From positions 1 through 46,296 of the forward strand of contig JARKUF010000042.1 in assembly GCA_029974015.1 (NCBI GenBank): 46,296 nt of DNA, read 5' to 3'. Both the position numbers and the translations under genes were made by a program. Shown here in pieces: positions 1-8,820 of the stretch. Numbering within the stretch: the first letter of the stretch is position 1; the number at the start of each line of letters is the position of its first letter. A model generated the notes under the pieces. The model worked only from the letters and a program-made list of their open reading frames with translations, did no database searches and was not told the origin of the DNA. The DNA comes from Spirochaetota bacterium. Its GTDB lineage: Bacteria; Spirochaetota; UBA4802; JAGODF01.

Positions 1-1
1 T

Positions 2-331
2 AATTGGGCTTATATGACGATCTGCATGCTTGCGTGGAATTTGAAGTCATGGATAGCGCTTTTGCTTAATGACAAGAAAAAAAGTTCGAAGCTTATCGCA
101 TGCGAATTTAAGCGGTTTCAAAATACAATAATTAACATCCCCGGCCGGATTCTTTTCACCGGCAGGAGGATTGTTTACAGGTTTTTAAACTATAATTCCC
201 GGATTGGTGCAATCTTTGATTTGTGGCGCAAATTAAAAACTTATGCGTTTTTCATTCACATAGCTTTTGTGAAGCAGTGTGAATCATGTCCTACAGAGGG
301 CGAGGTGTGTCTAAAAAGACGCTATTGTTGA
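2..331 (+). CDS. IS1380-like transposase, C-terminal end (cut by window edge)
   Basis: The reading frame is open from the first bases of the window and ends at a TGA at 329-331, so this is the 3' part of a gene that begins outside. The first residues read NWAYMTICMLAWNLKSW, followed by GRILFTGRRIVYRFLNYNS. From memory of the family, an NWAYM..LAWNLK segment followed by a GRR.VYR.L segment is typical of the C-terminal end of IS1380-type DDE transposases; the catalytic residues would lie upstream and cannot be checked. Codon use is more AT-rich than the genes that follow, which fits an acquired element. Whether the copy is intact is unknown. Confidence 0.7.
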   Translation, partial: NWAYMTICMLAWNLKSWIALLLNDKKKSSKLIACEFKRFQNTIINIPGRILFTGRRIVYRFLNYNSRIGAIFDLWRKLKTYAFFIHIAFVKQCESCPTEGEVCLKRRYC

Positions 332-431
332 ATAATTTTTCGTTTGAATACCAAGTTTTTATGCCGAACACATAGAATTGGTCTGTTTTATTTCTTTCTT
401 AGGTCAAATTAAGTTTTTCATCGAATCAAGG

Positions 432-460
432 GCGATAAAGAAGCAATTATCGCTTGTTTT
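432..460 (+). terminator. Possible terminator after the transposase
   Basis: GCGATAA at 432-438 and TTATCGC at 447-453 form a perfect 7 bp stem with an 8-base loop, followed by TTGTTTT. It lies 100 bases after the transposase stop. The stem is short and moderately AT-rich, so it is a weak candidate. Confidence 0.3.
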
Positions 461-464
461 AGGA

Positions 465-638
465 TTAATAAGAGAGGGCCATCAACCGGATGTTGAAGGC
501 CCCCTCACGACTCGTTAAACATGTACATCTAACCTTTAAGGATCTCATCCGGTCACGCTGATCACTTTAGCCTTCATTCGAGAAGCGGCCGTAGATCCAC
601 GCTGACTCTAACTGCCGTTTTCAGCACGCCGGATCACT
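465..638 (-). ncRNA. Candidate structured small RNA, about 170 nt
   Basis: The stretch from 332 to 733 holds no convincing protein gene. On the minus strand a sigma70-like promoter (645-673) would start a transcript near 638. Its 5' part can fold back: GATCCGG..GUGCUGA near 615-630 pairs, with some GU pairs and one bulge, with UCAGCGU..CCGGAU near 545-565. The transcript would end at a GC-rich hairpin at 474-506 followed by a U-containing run. The size and layout fit a free-standing small RNA. I looked for 4.5S, tmRNA, RNase P and 6S hallmarks and did not recognise any. An alternative is that this is only the 3' end of an old mobile element. Confidence 0.35.
474..506 (-). terminator. GC-rich hairpin ending the candidate small RNA
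   Basis: Read on the minus strand, GAGGGGGCCTTCAAC pairs imperfectly with GTTGATGGCCCTC across a short loop, followed by TCTCTTATTAAT. The stem is strong but the U-run is broken, so it may terminate in either direction or be part of the RNA fold. Confidence 0.4.
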
Positions 639-644
639 AAGTAC

Positions 645-673
645 AATATACTAACGATTATTCATTTCGTCAA
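645..673 (-). promoter_or_regulatory. Sigma70-type promoter, minus strand
   Basis: TTGACG at 673-668 and TATATT at 650-645 are separated by exactly 17 bases, an almost ideal -35/-10 pair. It lies 60 bases after the stop of the hexosaminidase gene and points at a region without a protein gene, which is the main reason to propose a small RNA here. Confidence 0.5.
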
Positions 674-733
674 TATGCACAGGAAAAAATAATGGAAAAA
701 ATGAAAATTTTTTTGTGGCGCCGTTCCGGTAAC

Positions 734-2467
734 TTAGCGGGGCTGCTTCCCCGGTGGCTGTTCACGGTCGCGGCGTTTCAGGTTCTCCATGGCCGCCTCG
801 GGGTCTTCGCGTAGAATCGAGAGGAATATGCGTGCCAGTCGAAGATGGTACCTGATCCTGGCATAGTACGGTTCGTCCTCGGCGCCGTAGCGGACTCCCA
901 GGGACGAAAGGACCGGGTAGTGCGCCTGGAGCCGTTCTCTGAACTCTCCAAAGTCCCGCTCTTTTCCGGGAGACCAGAGGACATCCGCCAGGGCCAGCAA
1001 TCGAGGGTAAAGCAAGGCGTCCGCTAATTCCGGAGGAGCGAACTCGGTCCACATGCACGCTTCGGAACCGAGGATATGTATTTTTTTATCGTGCCCGAGG
1101 TCCGGGGGTTCAGGGTCGAATGAATACGCCTTTTTCAAGTTTGTAAAGGCGGGCCCATAATCGAAGTAAACGTGGGATGTGGGCGATACGATGGTGTCGT
1201 ATCCGGAGGAGGCCGCCGTAAAGGCCCCGCGGAAGCCCCGCCAGGATTGGACCACGGCCCCCGGGGGAAGCCCCCCCTCGATTATCTCGTCCCATCCCAC
1301 GAGGGACCTTCCCCGTTTCTTCAGGAAAGAACCGATCCTTCTTATAAAATAACCCTGGAGCCCCTTCTCATCGACGAGGTTTTCCCGGGCTATGCGGCCC
1401 TGGCAGAGGGGGCAATGGCGCCATCGCAACATTAGGCACTCATCGCCCCCCACATGAATGTGTGGGGAAGGGAATATCGTCATTACCTCGTCCAGGACGT
1501 CCTCGATGAATCGGAAGGTTTCCTCTTTCTCAGCGCAGAAGGCCTCCCTGTGAACGCCCCAGCGGGCGCTCACAGGGAAGGGCCCTCCGGTGCAGGAAAG
1601 CTCCGGGTATGCAGCAAGGGCGGCCTGGCAGTGACCGGGCATCTCTATCTCCGGTACCACGACGATGTGGCGCTTTGAGGCGTAGGCCACGATGCCGCGC
1701 ATTTCTTCCTGTGTGTAGAAGCCGCCGTAACGGCCACCCCGGCCATCGCGGCGCCATGCGCCGATCTCCGTGAGTTTCGGGTATTTTCGGATTTCAAGAC
1801 GCCAGCCCTGATCGTCCGTGAGGTGTAGATGGAGGATGTTCATCCGATAAAGAGCCAGGATGTCAATGGTGCGTTTTATGTACTCTACGGGCATAAAATG
1901 GCGGGCACAGTCCAGGTTGACTCCCCGCCAGGGAAAACGGGGGCTGTCCTCAATCGTGAGTGACGGAAAGGTAAGGGGGCCGTTCCCGCGGAGGGTTCGG
2001 GAAATATGGGCAAGCTGGAGGAAAGTTTGAGCGCCCCGGAAGAGGCCGACCCCGCATCGGGCTTTTATCGACACGGCGGCGGGAGTGATGAGCATTGAAT
2101 AGGATTCATCGTCCTTGTCATTGTTCCCCTCGAGGGAAAGGGTGACGGCGCCTGCTGTTTTCCCGGAGCCGGGGAGGGCGCGCACCGTGAAACCCGCCAG
2201 AGGGGAAAGTGATGCGGCTAGAGCGGAGGCGGTCCCGTCGTTCCACGGCCCGGCGATGTAGGCGCCCTTCTCCATTCGGAAAAAACCGTCCCCGGGGATC
2301 ATAACCGCGGGACGGGGGATGAGGGCGGTTGCCGCGTGTGCCATTTTCTCCCTGGATAGCGCCGCGCCGCCTGCGCCCCGGTGTCCTCCGGGTTGTTTTG
2401 CGCAGGAAGCGGCAAAGGCGGCGAAAATGATGAATTGGGCCGTCACTTTTAGATGTGCGGGTTTCAT
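734..2467 (-). CDS. Beta-N-acetylhexosaminidase (GH20), lipoprotein
   Basis: Glycoside hydrolase family 20 enzyme that removes terminal beta-linked GlcNAc or GalNAc, for example from chitin or peptidoglycan fragments. The N-terminus is a signal peptide ending in a lipobox (FAASC), so it should be anchored to a membrane outside the cytoplasm. An N-terminal GH20b-like region precedes the TIM barrel, which shows RGVNLDCARHFMP, LHLTDDQGWRLE and the catalytic Asp-Glu pair in HVGGDE. About 577 residues is normal for the family. I chose the ATG at 2467 because the lipoprotein signal follows directly; an in-frame TTG at 2482 is possible. No transporter or sugar-use gene adjoins it. Confidence 0.93.
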   Translation of the reverse strand: MKPAHLKVTAQFIIFAAFAASCAKQPGGHRGAGGAALSREKMAHAATALIPRPAVMIPGDGFFRMEKGAYIAGPWNDGTASALAASLSPLAGFTVRALPGSGKTAGAVTLSLEGNNDKDDESYSMLITPAAVSIKARCGVGLFRGAQTFLQLAHISRTLRGNGPLTFPSLTIEDSPRFPWRGVNLDCARHFMPVEYIKRTIDILALYRMNILHLHLTDDQGWRLEIRKYPKLTEIGAWRRDGRGGRYGGFYTQEEMRGIVAYASKRHIVVVPEIEMPGHCQAALAAYPELSCTGGPFPVSARWGVHREAFCAEKEETFRFIEDVLDEVMTIFPSPHIHVGGDECLMLRWRHCPLCQGRIARENLVDEKGLQGYFIRRIGSFLKKRGRSLVGWDEIIEGGLPPGAVVQSWRGFRGAFTAASSGYDTIVSPTSHVYFDYGPAFTNLKKAYSFDPEPPDLGHDKKIHILGSEACMWTEFAPPELADALLYPRLLALADVLWSPGKERDFGEFRERLQAHYPVLSSLGVRYGAEDEPYYARIRYHLRLARIFLSILREDPEAAMENLKRRDREQPPGKQPR

Positions 2468-2565
2468 CAAGGAAGTTTCCAATGAGCGGCACTATTGTAC
2501 AGCGCCGGAAGCTGCCTGTCAAGAACGTTGTATTCCACGCCGGGGCAGGGTCCCGGTATGGATAG

Positions 2566-3525
2566 TCAATGGACCCTGTCGGACTCTACGGGACTTTCGT
2601 CCGGCTTAAGGATTCCGGGAAAGCAGTAGTTGGCGGTTTTCCCAAGCATCTCGCCAATTTTCAGGTCTTTACGCTCCCACAGGCCGTTCAGCCAGCTCTG
2701 GAAACTGGCGCGGTGCGCCGGGTCGTTGATGTAGTCACCCCTCAGGCTGTCTGTAACCGGCATCTCTTCAACGTGCACCTTTATCTCGCGGACCCTGCCG
2801 CAAAGGAAGTCCCAGAACGAATAGGGGCCGCCCGGATAGGCGATGGTGACGTTGAGGACGCTCGTGAGATAGTCGCCCATCGTGGAAAAGACAAAACCCA
2901 CCCCGCCGGACTTCGGCTTCAGAAGATTGTAAAACGGCGAGTCCTGCCTGCGGCGTTTTGTTTCGGTGAAACGCGTTCCCTCGACGAAGTTCATGATTGC
3001 CACCGGAAGGTCGCGGTACCTGGCGCAGGCCTTCTTGGTTATCTCTATGTCCTTTCCCTTCAGGTGCGGGTTTTTTTCGAGGAACGAGGCGGAATAGCGC
3101 TTCATGAAGGGGAAATCGAGGCCCCACCAGGCGAGACCCAGAATGGGCACCCAGATGAGCTCCTTTTTGAGGAAGAACTTGATAAAGGGGGTCCTGCCAT
3201 TCAGGTTTTTTTGCAGCACCACAATGTCGGTCCAGGACTGGTGGTTGGATATGACAAGATACCATTTTTTCGTGGATAGATTTTCCGTCCCCGTCACATG
3301 CCATTCGATTCGCCGGGTGAGTCTGAGGCCGACGTTATTGAAACGGATCCATGTCTGGGCGATATTATCGAGCAGAAAGTTGAAGAAACGGCGGGCGGCC
3401 TTTACGGGAAAGATGAGCTTCAGGAGCACGACCGGGTAGAGGAACCCAGCCCAGAAGAGCGTGTTTACGGTAAGTAGCATGATTGTGACGGCGCCGGTGA
3501 GTGCAGCTTTAATTTGGTTGAGCAT
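2566..3525 (-). CDS. PlsC-family acyltransferase (YihG-like)
   Basis: Membrane acyltransferase of the lysophospholipid acyltransferase superfamily, which transfers a fatty acyl chain to a glycerolipid or related acceptor. The HX4D catalytic motif is seen in NHQSWTD and the acceptor-binding block in FVEGTRF; an N-terminal hydrophobic segment (about residues 8-35) anchors it. The length of 319 residues and the WWGLDFPFMKR segment are closer to the YihG/AGPAT-like branch than to classical PlsC. ATG at 3525 has an AGGGAGA ribosome site just upstream. The substrate cannot be told from sequence. Confidence 0.85.
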   Translation of the reverse strand: MLNQIKAALTGAVTIMLLTVNTLFWAGFLYPVVLLKLIFPVKAARRFFNFLLDNIAQTWIRFNNVGLRLTRRIEWHVTGTENLSTKKWYLVISNHQSWTDIVVLQKNLNGRTPFIKFFLKKELIWVPILGLAWWGLDFPFMKRYSASFLEKNPHLKGKDIEITKKACARYRDLPVAIMNFVEGTRFTETKRRRQDSPFYNLLKPKSGGVGFVFSTMGDYLTSVLNVTIAYPGGPYSFWDFLCGRVREIKVHVEEMPVTDSLRGDYINDPAHRASFQSWLNGLWERKDLKIGEMLGKTANYCFPGILKPDESPVESDRVH

Positions 3526-3875
3526 ATGTTCTCCCTGTGGCAGAAATGCGCGGATGATCGCGGGTGATACAGTTGCAAACTTGTCAAATTGATAGGTGAA
3601 GAAATCCAGTACAATCGATTACGAAGAACGACAAAAAGGACGGGGCTTCGGTTGCAAAATTTTTTAATATACGGCTCCAAAATACCACATTTTTTCAAAT
3701 AAGCCGGTAAAAAAAACCGGGTAAGGGAAAAAACCGACGTCCGGGCCCTTATTTTCAGGTATAAGATCAAATATTGACCACAGGAGCGTCGGTTCGCGGG
3801 TACGCTGCGATGGGAGTCGTAGCGGAAAGGGCCAAGAAGGGTTCAATGTAAACAGGTCCGTCGCCGGGGCCCGTC
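3526..3875. other. Non-coding stretch between acyltransferase and YchF genes
   Basis: 350 bases with no convincing gene. The part near 3600-3720 is AT-rich and probably carries the acyltransferase promoter: a TTGACA lies at about 3581-3576 on the minus strand but has no good -10 at the right distance. A small inverted repeat CCGGT/ACCGG around an A-run at about 3701-3718 could end YchF transcription. Confidence 0.4.
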
Positions 3876-4940
3876 CTACACATTGAAGCGGAAACTGATG
3901 ATGTCCCCGTCCGCCACGGGATAGTCCTTTCCCATCACCATGAGCTTGCCCGCCTTCTTCACCGCCTCCTCGCTTGCCAGGGCGATGAGGTCGCCGTATT
4001 TGATCACCTCGGCGCGGATGAAACCGCGCTGAATGTCCGAATGAATGACGCCCCCCGCCTCGGGGGCCAGGGAGCGGTCGGGAACCAGCCACTGTTTTAC
4101 CTCGTCCCCTCCCACGGTAAAAAAAGAAATGAGTCCCAGGGCCTTCATGCAGGTCCGTGAAAGAATGTTGATGGCCGGCTCCTCGATGCCCGATGCCTCC
4201 ATGAATTCCGCACGTTCTTTTTCAGATTCCAGGGCCGCTATCTCCGCCTCGATGCGCGCGGATATCCGCATGTATTCAATCGCTGTATCAGGGAGCCTTT
4301 CTTGGAGTCCTGTGAGGAGCTTCATGTCGTTCATCGCAGCGTCGTCCACATTGAGTACGGCGATCATCTTTTTCAGTGTGATGAGGGGGTAGCCCGATAT
4401 AAGTTTCCTTTCGTCGGCGGAGAGGTCCATCGTTCGCAGAGGCAGGTCCTTCTCGAGATGCTCCCGGAAGCGGAGCATGATATCTTCCTCCTTTTTAAGC
4501 GCCTCAGCATTGGGCTTTTTCTTTCCTGTCTCAATGCGCTCAAGGCGCTTTTCCACGAAGAGGAGGTCGTGGAGTACAAGCTCCGATGCGATCATCAACA
4601 GGTCGCGCGCCGCGTCGACGGAGCCGTTAGGATGGTAGACTGTACCGCTTTCGAAGGCACGGACTACGCAGCAAAGGGCGTCCATTCCGGCGATATCGCG
4701 AAAGATGGCGCCGTCGCGCAAAGCCTCGGCGTCCACGTCCGGAAGGAGGTCGATGTTGATGCGTGCGCGCGTCTCCTTCTTCGGGCTGTAAAGCGCTGCC
4801 AGACGGTCGAAGCGCCCATCAAGCACCTCCGCTACTCCCGAAGTCGGGCCGGTTCCAATGGCCGTGGGGTCTGCTCCCGTGAGGAGCCCGAATATGGTCT
4901 TTTTACCCGCCTGGGGCAGACCGAAAATTCCAAGCCGCAT
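3876..4940 (-). CDS. ychF: YchF-like GTPase/ATPase with altered P-loop
   Basis: Obg-related P-loop protein of the YchF/EngD family, a ribosome-associated nucleotidase. The order is G domain, helical insert, then a C-terminal TGS/DUF933 domain ending in GKDYPVADGDIISFRFNV, which is diagnostic. The G3 element reads DIAGMD and the base-recognition strand reads VLNVDD (NVDE-like). The P-loop reads GLPQAGKKT where the family has GLPNVGKST, so the Mg-binding Ser at residue 14 is Lys. Length 354 is close to the usual 363. ATG at 4940 follows an AGGAAG ribosome site. This is a divergent member, so ordinary YchF function is likely but not certain. Confidence 0.85.
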   Translation of the reverse strand: MRLGIFGLPQAGKKTIFGLLTGADPTAIGTGPTSGVAEVLDGRFDRLAALYSPKKETRARINIDLLPDVDAEALRDGAIFRDIAGMDALCCVVRAFESGTVYHPNGSVDAARDLLMIASELVLHDLLFVEKRLERIETGKKKPNAEALKKEEDIMLRFREHLEKDLPLRTMDLSADERKLISGYPLITLKKMIAVLNVDDAAMNDMKLLTGLQERLPDTAIEYMRISARIEAEIAALESEKERAEFMEASGIEEPAINILSRTCMKALGLISFFTVGGDEVKQWLVPDRSLAPEAGGVIHSDIQRGFIRAEVIKYGDLIALASEEAVKKAGKLMVMGKDYPVADGDIISFRFNV

Positions 4941-5078
4941 AATCCTCTTCCTTCCTGAGTTTTGTTGTCGGCCACAAGCTGGCCAGTCTTACCCCTTAGA
5001 TAAAAACCGTCGGTATTGTGCAAGACAAAAAAGGGTGCACTGAATGGCGCTTCAAAGTTTCAGGGAAGCTCCGGAAAT

Positions 5079-7196
5079 TTATTTTTTAAGGGAGGTTGCC
5101 TTAAGATATTCCGCCACAATGAGGGTTATGTCGTCCTCTATGCCGTAAGTGCCTGTGCTGTAGGCCTTGATGCGCGCAAGGACCTGGCGGCAGATGTCCT
5201 CAGGGGAACAACTTGCAAGGCCGGAGAGGAGGGCTGTAAATTTTTCTTCCCCGAAAAGCTCCCGTGCGGGGTCTCTTGCCTCAGTAATTCCGTCGGTATA
5301 AAGCACCATCTTGTCCCCTCTCTCAAGGGAAGTTTCGACATCGGGGAAATCCGGGCTGAACAATGGGGAAATTACGCGGCCTCGAGGGCGGACCTGCTCC
5401 AGGAGGCCGCCGCTTCTGAGAAGGATGATGGGCGGATGGCCGGCGCAGGCGGCGCGAAAGAGGCCGGTGGAAAAATCAATATAGCATGCGATCGCGCTAA
5501 TGAAATACGCGCCAAGTTTGTCTTTCAGGGAGGTGTGAATATCGGCAAGGGTCTTTCCTGGTTTTTCGATGGTGTTGTCCCAGCCGTTGAGCGACATTTT
5601 CACCATGGAAGAGAGAAAGGCCCCGGCGACTCCGTGCCCCGAAACGTCGCAAATGAAGATTCCAATGCCCTTTCCTTCCCGAAGCCTGAAATCGTAAAGG
5701 TCTCCCCCTACGTTCATCATGGGGACGTAATGATGGGCGATGACGACATCCCCGGTTTGGGGCACGCGGGTGGGAAGCAGGGCCTTCTGAAGTTTCTCCG
5801 CAAGTGCTATCTGGTGTTCCAGAAAAATATTTTGATTGATGATCTTCTCCGTCCGCTGAAGGACCTTATCCTCCAGGGTGGCGTTGTATTCCTCTATTTG
5901 TTTTTTCGAGGACATCAATTCGGCGGTGAGTTGTTCGGCCCTGGTAAAGTCCTTCGAAAAGCGCATGGAGACTATCAGGGACTGGAAGAATATAAACACG
6001 AGGAGTCCCCACGATACGATATAGCCGGTGTTCACCATGCCGTGGTCATAGAGAATGTCGTTGACCACCGCGGCGGATATCAGGACAAAACCGGTGAGTA
6101 AAATCAGCGCGCCCTGGCGGCGTTTTGAGATTGCCATGGCAAGGGCCCGGAGGAAATACAGGATTGCCGCAAGGGTGGCGATCTGGAAAGGCGTAATGAG
6201 AAGAGTGTGTATTCTCGCGGGAGTCACAATAAGGACGGCGGTGAAGGCAATGCCGATGGCGGAGTAAAGCTTTATTACCGCACTGTGTACTTCTTCGCGG
6301 AAAAGTGAGTAGAAGAAGAGGGCGAAGACCGGCACCCCGAGGTAAAGCGTCGTATGTTCAAGTTTCAGCGCCAGTTCCCAGTTGAAATTGGGAAAGGACC
6401 GAATGAGAAGCCTTTCTCCCATAACGATGGTACGGACGGCAATGATGAGGCAGTAAAGAAAAAAATACAGGGAAGACCTGTCCCCGGGGCGCATTATGAA
6501 AAGGCCCAGGTGGTACAGGGCCATTATGAAAAGGATGCCCGTCAGGGCGGCTTCCATGAAGATGCTCCTTTCCCTCATGGTGATTATCTGCCGGTCCAGT
6601 CCGATGTACATGCTGTGCCAGATGCCGCCGTGCTTCTCGTAGTAGTTCGATACATGAATTATGATTTCGTTATCGCCGCCGGCGCTTTTGAAGAAGGCGA
6701 TGAGGGGCAGGAACTGGGGGACCATCGACTCGCGGCGGTCCCCGGCCGTACCGTTGGACGCAATTAATATGCCGTTGACATAGAGGCGGTAGGCGCTGCT
6801 CATCTCGCGGATTTTAAGGCCATAGCGGACGCCGGAACGCGGAAGTTTCACGATGGCCCGATATGTCGCGTGGCCCTCTCCCGGGAAGTAACCGCCATTG
6901 TCGGGTATCCGGTTCCATGTGTTCGGGACGCTGGCGTAGCGCCGTGCCGCCGCAATTTTTTCGTCTTTGAAACTTGCGGGCGATATGAGTTTTCCCCAGT
7001 AAAACTCCCATGTTCCGTCGAGCTTTACGGGGCCCCGGGCTGTGAAGTCCCATTCTGTAAGATCGATTACGCCTTGAAGCGCTGATGGAGCTGTTGTACG
7101 GGAGCATGAAAGAATGCACAGGATGAAGGCCGTGGAAACCGGCAGGAACAGCAATTTAGCGGTCATATGTGAGATGTATGATAATGAAGACATCAT
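5079..7196 (-). CDS. 7TMR-DISM receptor with SpoIIE-type PP2C phosphatase
   Basis: Membrane receptor with a Ser/Thr phosphatase output that probably acts on STAS-domain antagonists. After a signal segment (residues about 1-30, with a possible lipobox ILSC) comes an extracellular 7TMR-DISM carbohydrate-binding-like domain (about 40-200), seven membrane helices (about 205-400), a coiled coil (about 420-475) and a SpoIIE/PP2C domain. The phosphatase metal residues are present in VGGDLYDF, CDVSGHGVAGA, YTDGITEA and DDITLIV. Two STAS proteins elsewhere in the window (15327, 44045) are plausible substrates but are not adjacent. The start is uncertain: tandem ATGs at 7196/7193 lack a clear ribosome site. 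Confidence 0.92.
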   Translation of the reverse strand: MMSSLSYISHMTAKLLFLPVSTAFILCILSCSRTTAPSALQGVIDLTEWDFTARGPVKLDGTWEFYWGKLISPASFKDEKIAAARRYASVPNTWNRIPDNGGYFPGEGHATYRAIVKLPRSGVRYGLKIREMSSAYRLYVNGILIASNGTAGDRRESMVPQFLPLIAFFKSAGGDNEIIIHVSNYYEKHGGIWHSMYIGLDRQIITMRERSIFMEAALTGILFIMALYHLGLFIMRPGDRSSLYFFLYCLIIAVRTIVMGERLLIRSFPNFNWELALKLEHTTLYLGVPVFALFFYSLFREEVHSAVIKLYSAIGIAFTAVLIVTPARIHTLLITPFQIATLAAILYFLRALAMAISKRRQGALILLTGFVLISAAVVNDILYDHGMVNTGYIVSWGLLVFIFFQSLIVSMRFSKDFTRAEQLTAELMSSKKQIEEYNATLEDKVLQRTEKIINQNIFLEHQIALAEKLQKALLPTRVPQTGDVVIAHHYVPMMNVGGDLYDFRLREGKGIGIFICDVSGHGVAGAFLSSMVKMSLNGWDNTIEKPGKTLADIHTSLKDKLGAYFISAIACYIDFSTGLFRAACAGHPPIILLRSGGLLEQVRPRGRVISPLFSPDFPDVETSLERGDKMVLYTDGITEARDPARELFGEEKFTALLSGLASCSPEDICRQVLARIKAYSTGTYGIEDDITLIVAEYLKATSLKK

Positions 7197-7248
7197 AATC
7201 GTAGAACTTGTGTTCCCGGATGTGAGCGCAAAGGCCGTAAAGCGTTAA

Positions 7249-7267
7249 GCAACCTCTAAAAATCCCC
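7249..7267. repeat. Possible remnant of the AACCTCTAA-type palindromic element
   Basis: GCAACCTCTAAAAATCCCC matches the outer end of the elements at 14973, 34678 and 38660. No matching opposite end or GC hairpin is seen in the 257-base gap 7197-7453, so this would be a decayed copy. Confidence 0.35.
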
Positions 7268-7453
7268 ATTTGCCCGTGGTAATAAATTCTTTAACATCTG
7301 CTCTGCGTTCTTGCATAATGGCGAAGGACGCTTCAAGCCATGTGTGGGCTGTTTTCAGGACTTTATTAGTAACGGGCCAATATCATTGTGCATCTTTAAT
7401 ATGGGCTTGTAAACCTTTTTTCTATAGAGAAAATGCTTTAAAACTTATGGGAT

Positions 7454-8665
7454 TTATATGCCCATGCCCGCAAGGGCCCCCGTGCTCCAGGCGAATTGAA
7501 GGTTGAACCCCCCGCTGTCGCCGTCGATATCCAGAAGTTCGCCGGTTATGTGAAGCCCCTTCACCTTCCGCGATTCCATCGTCGCGGGGTCCACCTCGTC
7601 CGTATCCACGCCTCCTGCGGCTACTACGGCATCCTCGAAGCCACGAGGGCTTCCGGGAGTTATACGAAATTCAGTGAGGGCCCTGACGACGGCGCTTTTG
7701 TCGGTTTCAGAGAGGTTTCGCACAAGGGTAAACGGTTCCACCCCTGAAGAAGGGAGGAGCGTCTCCGCCATCCCCTCCTTTAAGATTCCCGCGAGGCTGA
7801 ACGCGACGGTTTTATCGGGATCGTTCCAGAGGAGGGAGCAGAGATCGGCCACTTCACGGGATGTCCTTCCGGGGAAGAAATCGAGAACGAGGCCAGCCTG
7901 CCTCCTGGCGGCCGCCTCGGCGTTTACGGCCCTGGAGACGTCGAGGGCCGCCGGGCCGGAGATGCCGTACTTTGTGAAGAGGAGCTCGCCTGTGGATTCG
8001 GCGAGGAGGGCCGGGCCCTTCATGGCGCGAAGGCGGCAGTCCCATTTAATGCCCTCGAGGCGGCGAAGCTCCTTCATCGGCACATTGAGCGGGACGATGG
8101 CGGGGAATGGCGCGTGGACGGTGTGCCCAAGGGACGCAGCGAGTTCATAGCCGGAGTTAGAAGCGCCGAGGCCGGGATGCGCACAGCTCCCCGCCGCGAG
8201 TATCACGGTATCGAAGGTGAAACGCTCGTGTCCCGCCGTAATCAGGGTGATGCCGCCGCCTTCCGGGACGACCGCATCCACGCGCCGGTGCAGGAGTATC
8301 TCGGCCCCCCTTTTGCGGGCCTCGTAGGAAAGGAGCTTTTGCACGGAAGATGCCTGGAGTGACGCGGGGAAGAGTTTTCCGTCCTTACCGTCGATAAGCG
8401 GCAGGCCGATCGATTCGAAGAACGCTTCGGTTTCGTCGAGGCCGAACCGACCGAAGATGTTCCGCACGATGGAGGGGTTTTTGCCGTGGTAGCGCGACGC
8501 GTCGATTTCCCGGTTGGATATGTTGCAGCGACCGTTCCCCGTGGCGAGGATTTTCCTCCCCACGGCCTTCTGACGCTCGAAGATGGTGACCTTTCCCCGC
8601 TCCGCCGCGAAGCAAGCGGCCATAAGGCCGGAGGCCCCGCCGCCGATTATCGCCACTTGTTTCAT
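7454..8665 (-). CDS. HI0933/YhiN-family FAD-dependent oxidoreductase
   Basis: Flavoprotein of the HI0933 (YhiN/BaiN-like) family, whose physiological substrate is mostly unknown. The N-terminus has the dinucleotide-binding motif IIGGGASGLMAA, followed by the family signature ILATGNGRCNISN, and the C-terminus ends with the FAD-contact segment GGFNLQFAWSTGALAG. Length 403 is typical. The ATG at 8665 lacks a good ribosome site, but the Rossmann strand begins immediately, so little could be missing. It is divergent from the acetate kinase fusion gene with 155 bases between them. Confidence 0.92.
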   Translation of the reverse strand: MKQVAIIGGGASGLMAACFAAERGKVTIFERQKAVGRKILATGNGRCNISNREIDASRYHGKNPSIVRNIFGRFGLDETEAFFESIGLPLIDGKDGKLFPASLQASSVQKLLSYEARKRGAEILLHRRVDAVVPEGGGITLITAGHERFTFDTVILAAGSCAHPGLGASNSGYELAASLGHTVHAPFPAIVPLNVPMKELRRLEGIKWDCRLRAMKGPALLAESTGELLFTKYGISGPAALDVSRAVNAEAAARRQAGLVLDFFPGRTSREVADLCSLLWNDPDKTVAFSLAGILKEGMAETLLPSSGVEPFTLVRNLSETDKSAVVRALTEFRITPGSPRGFEDAVVAAGGVDTDEVDPATMESRKVKGLHITGELLDIDGDSGGFNLQFAWSTGALAGMGI

Positions 8666-8771
8666 CCATTACATAGGCAGTGCTGTAAAGGCGAGAGTCA
8701 ATAAAAATTTAATCGAGTGCTTATTGCCTCGCAGTTGATGGGGTGAAAGGGGCAAAGCATCCATTATTGGA

Positions 8772-8800
8772 TTGACATCCGGCGAAGCTTCCGCAACATT
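8772..8800 (+). promoter_or_regulatory. Possible promoter for the AckA-PduL gene
   Basis: TTGACA at 8772-8777 is a consensus -35; 17 bases on, AACATT at 8795-8800 is a poor -10. A perfect AAAGGAGG ribosome site follows at 8808-8815. Confidence 0.35.
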
Positions 8801-8820
8801 CCAGTAAAAAGGAGGCCTCC

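Noticed and set aside
465..638. Identity of the candidate RNA as 6S, tmRNA, 4.5S or RNase P
   Set aside because: The 5' end pairs with the middle rather than with the 3' end, unlike 6S, and none of the conserved core sequences of the other RNAs is present.
5016..6101. 361-codon open frame on the plus strand
   Set aside because: It lies wholly opposite the SpoIIE phosphatase gene, which has clear domains and catalytic motifs; the antisense translation has no recognisable sequence and is a by-product of GC-rich codon use.
7270..7506. 78-codon open frame in the gap before the flavoprotein gene
   Set aside because: It runs into the 3' end of the flavoprotein gene on the other strand, has no ribosome site and no recognisable sequence.
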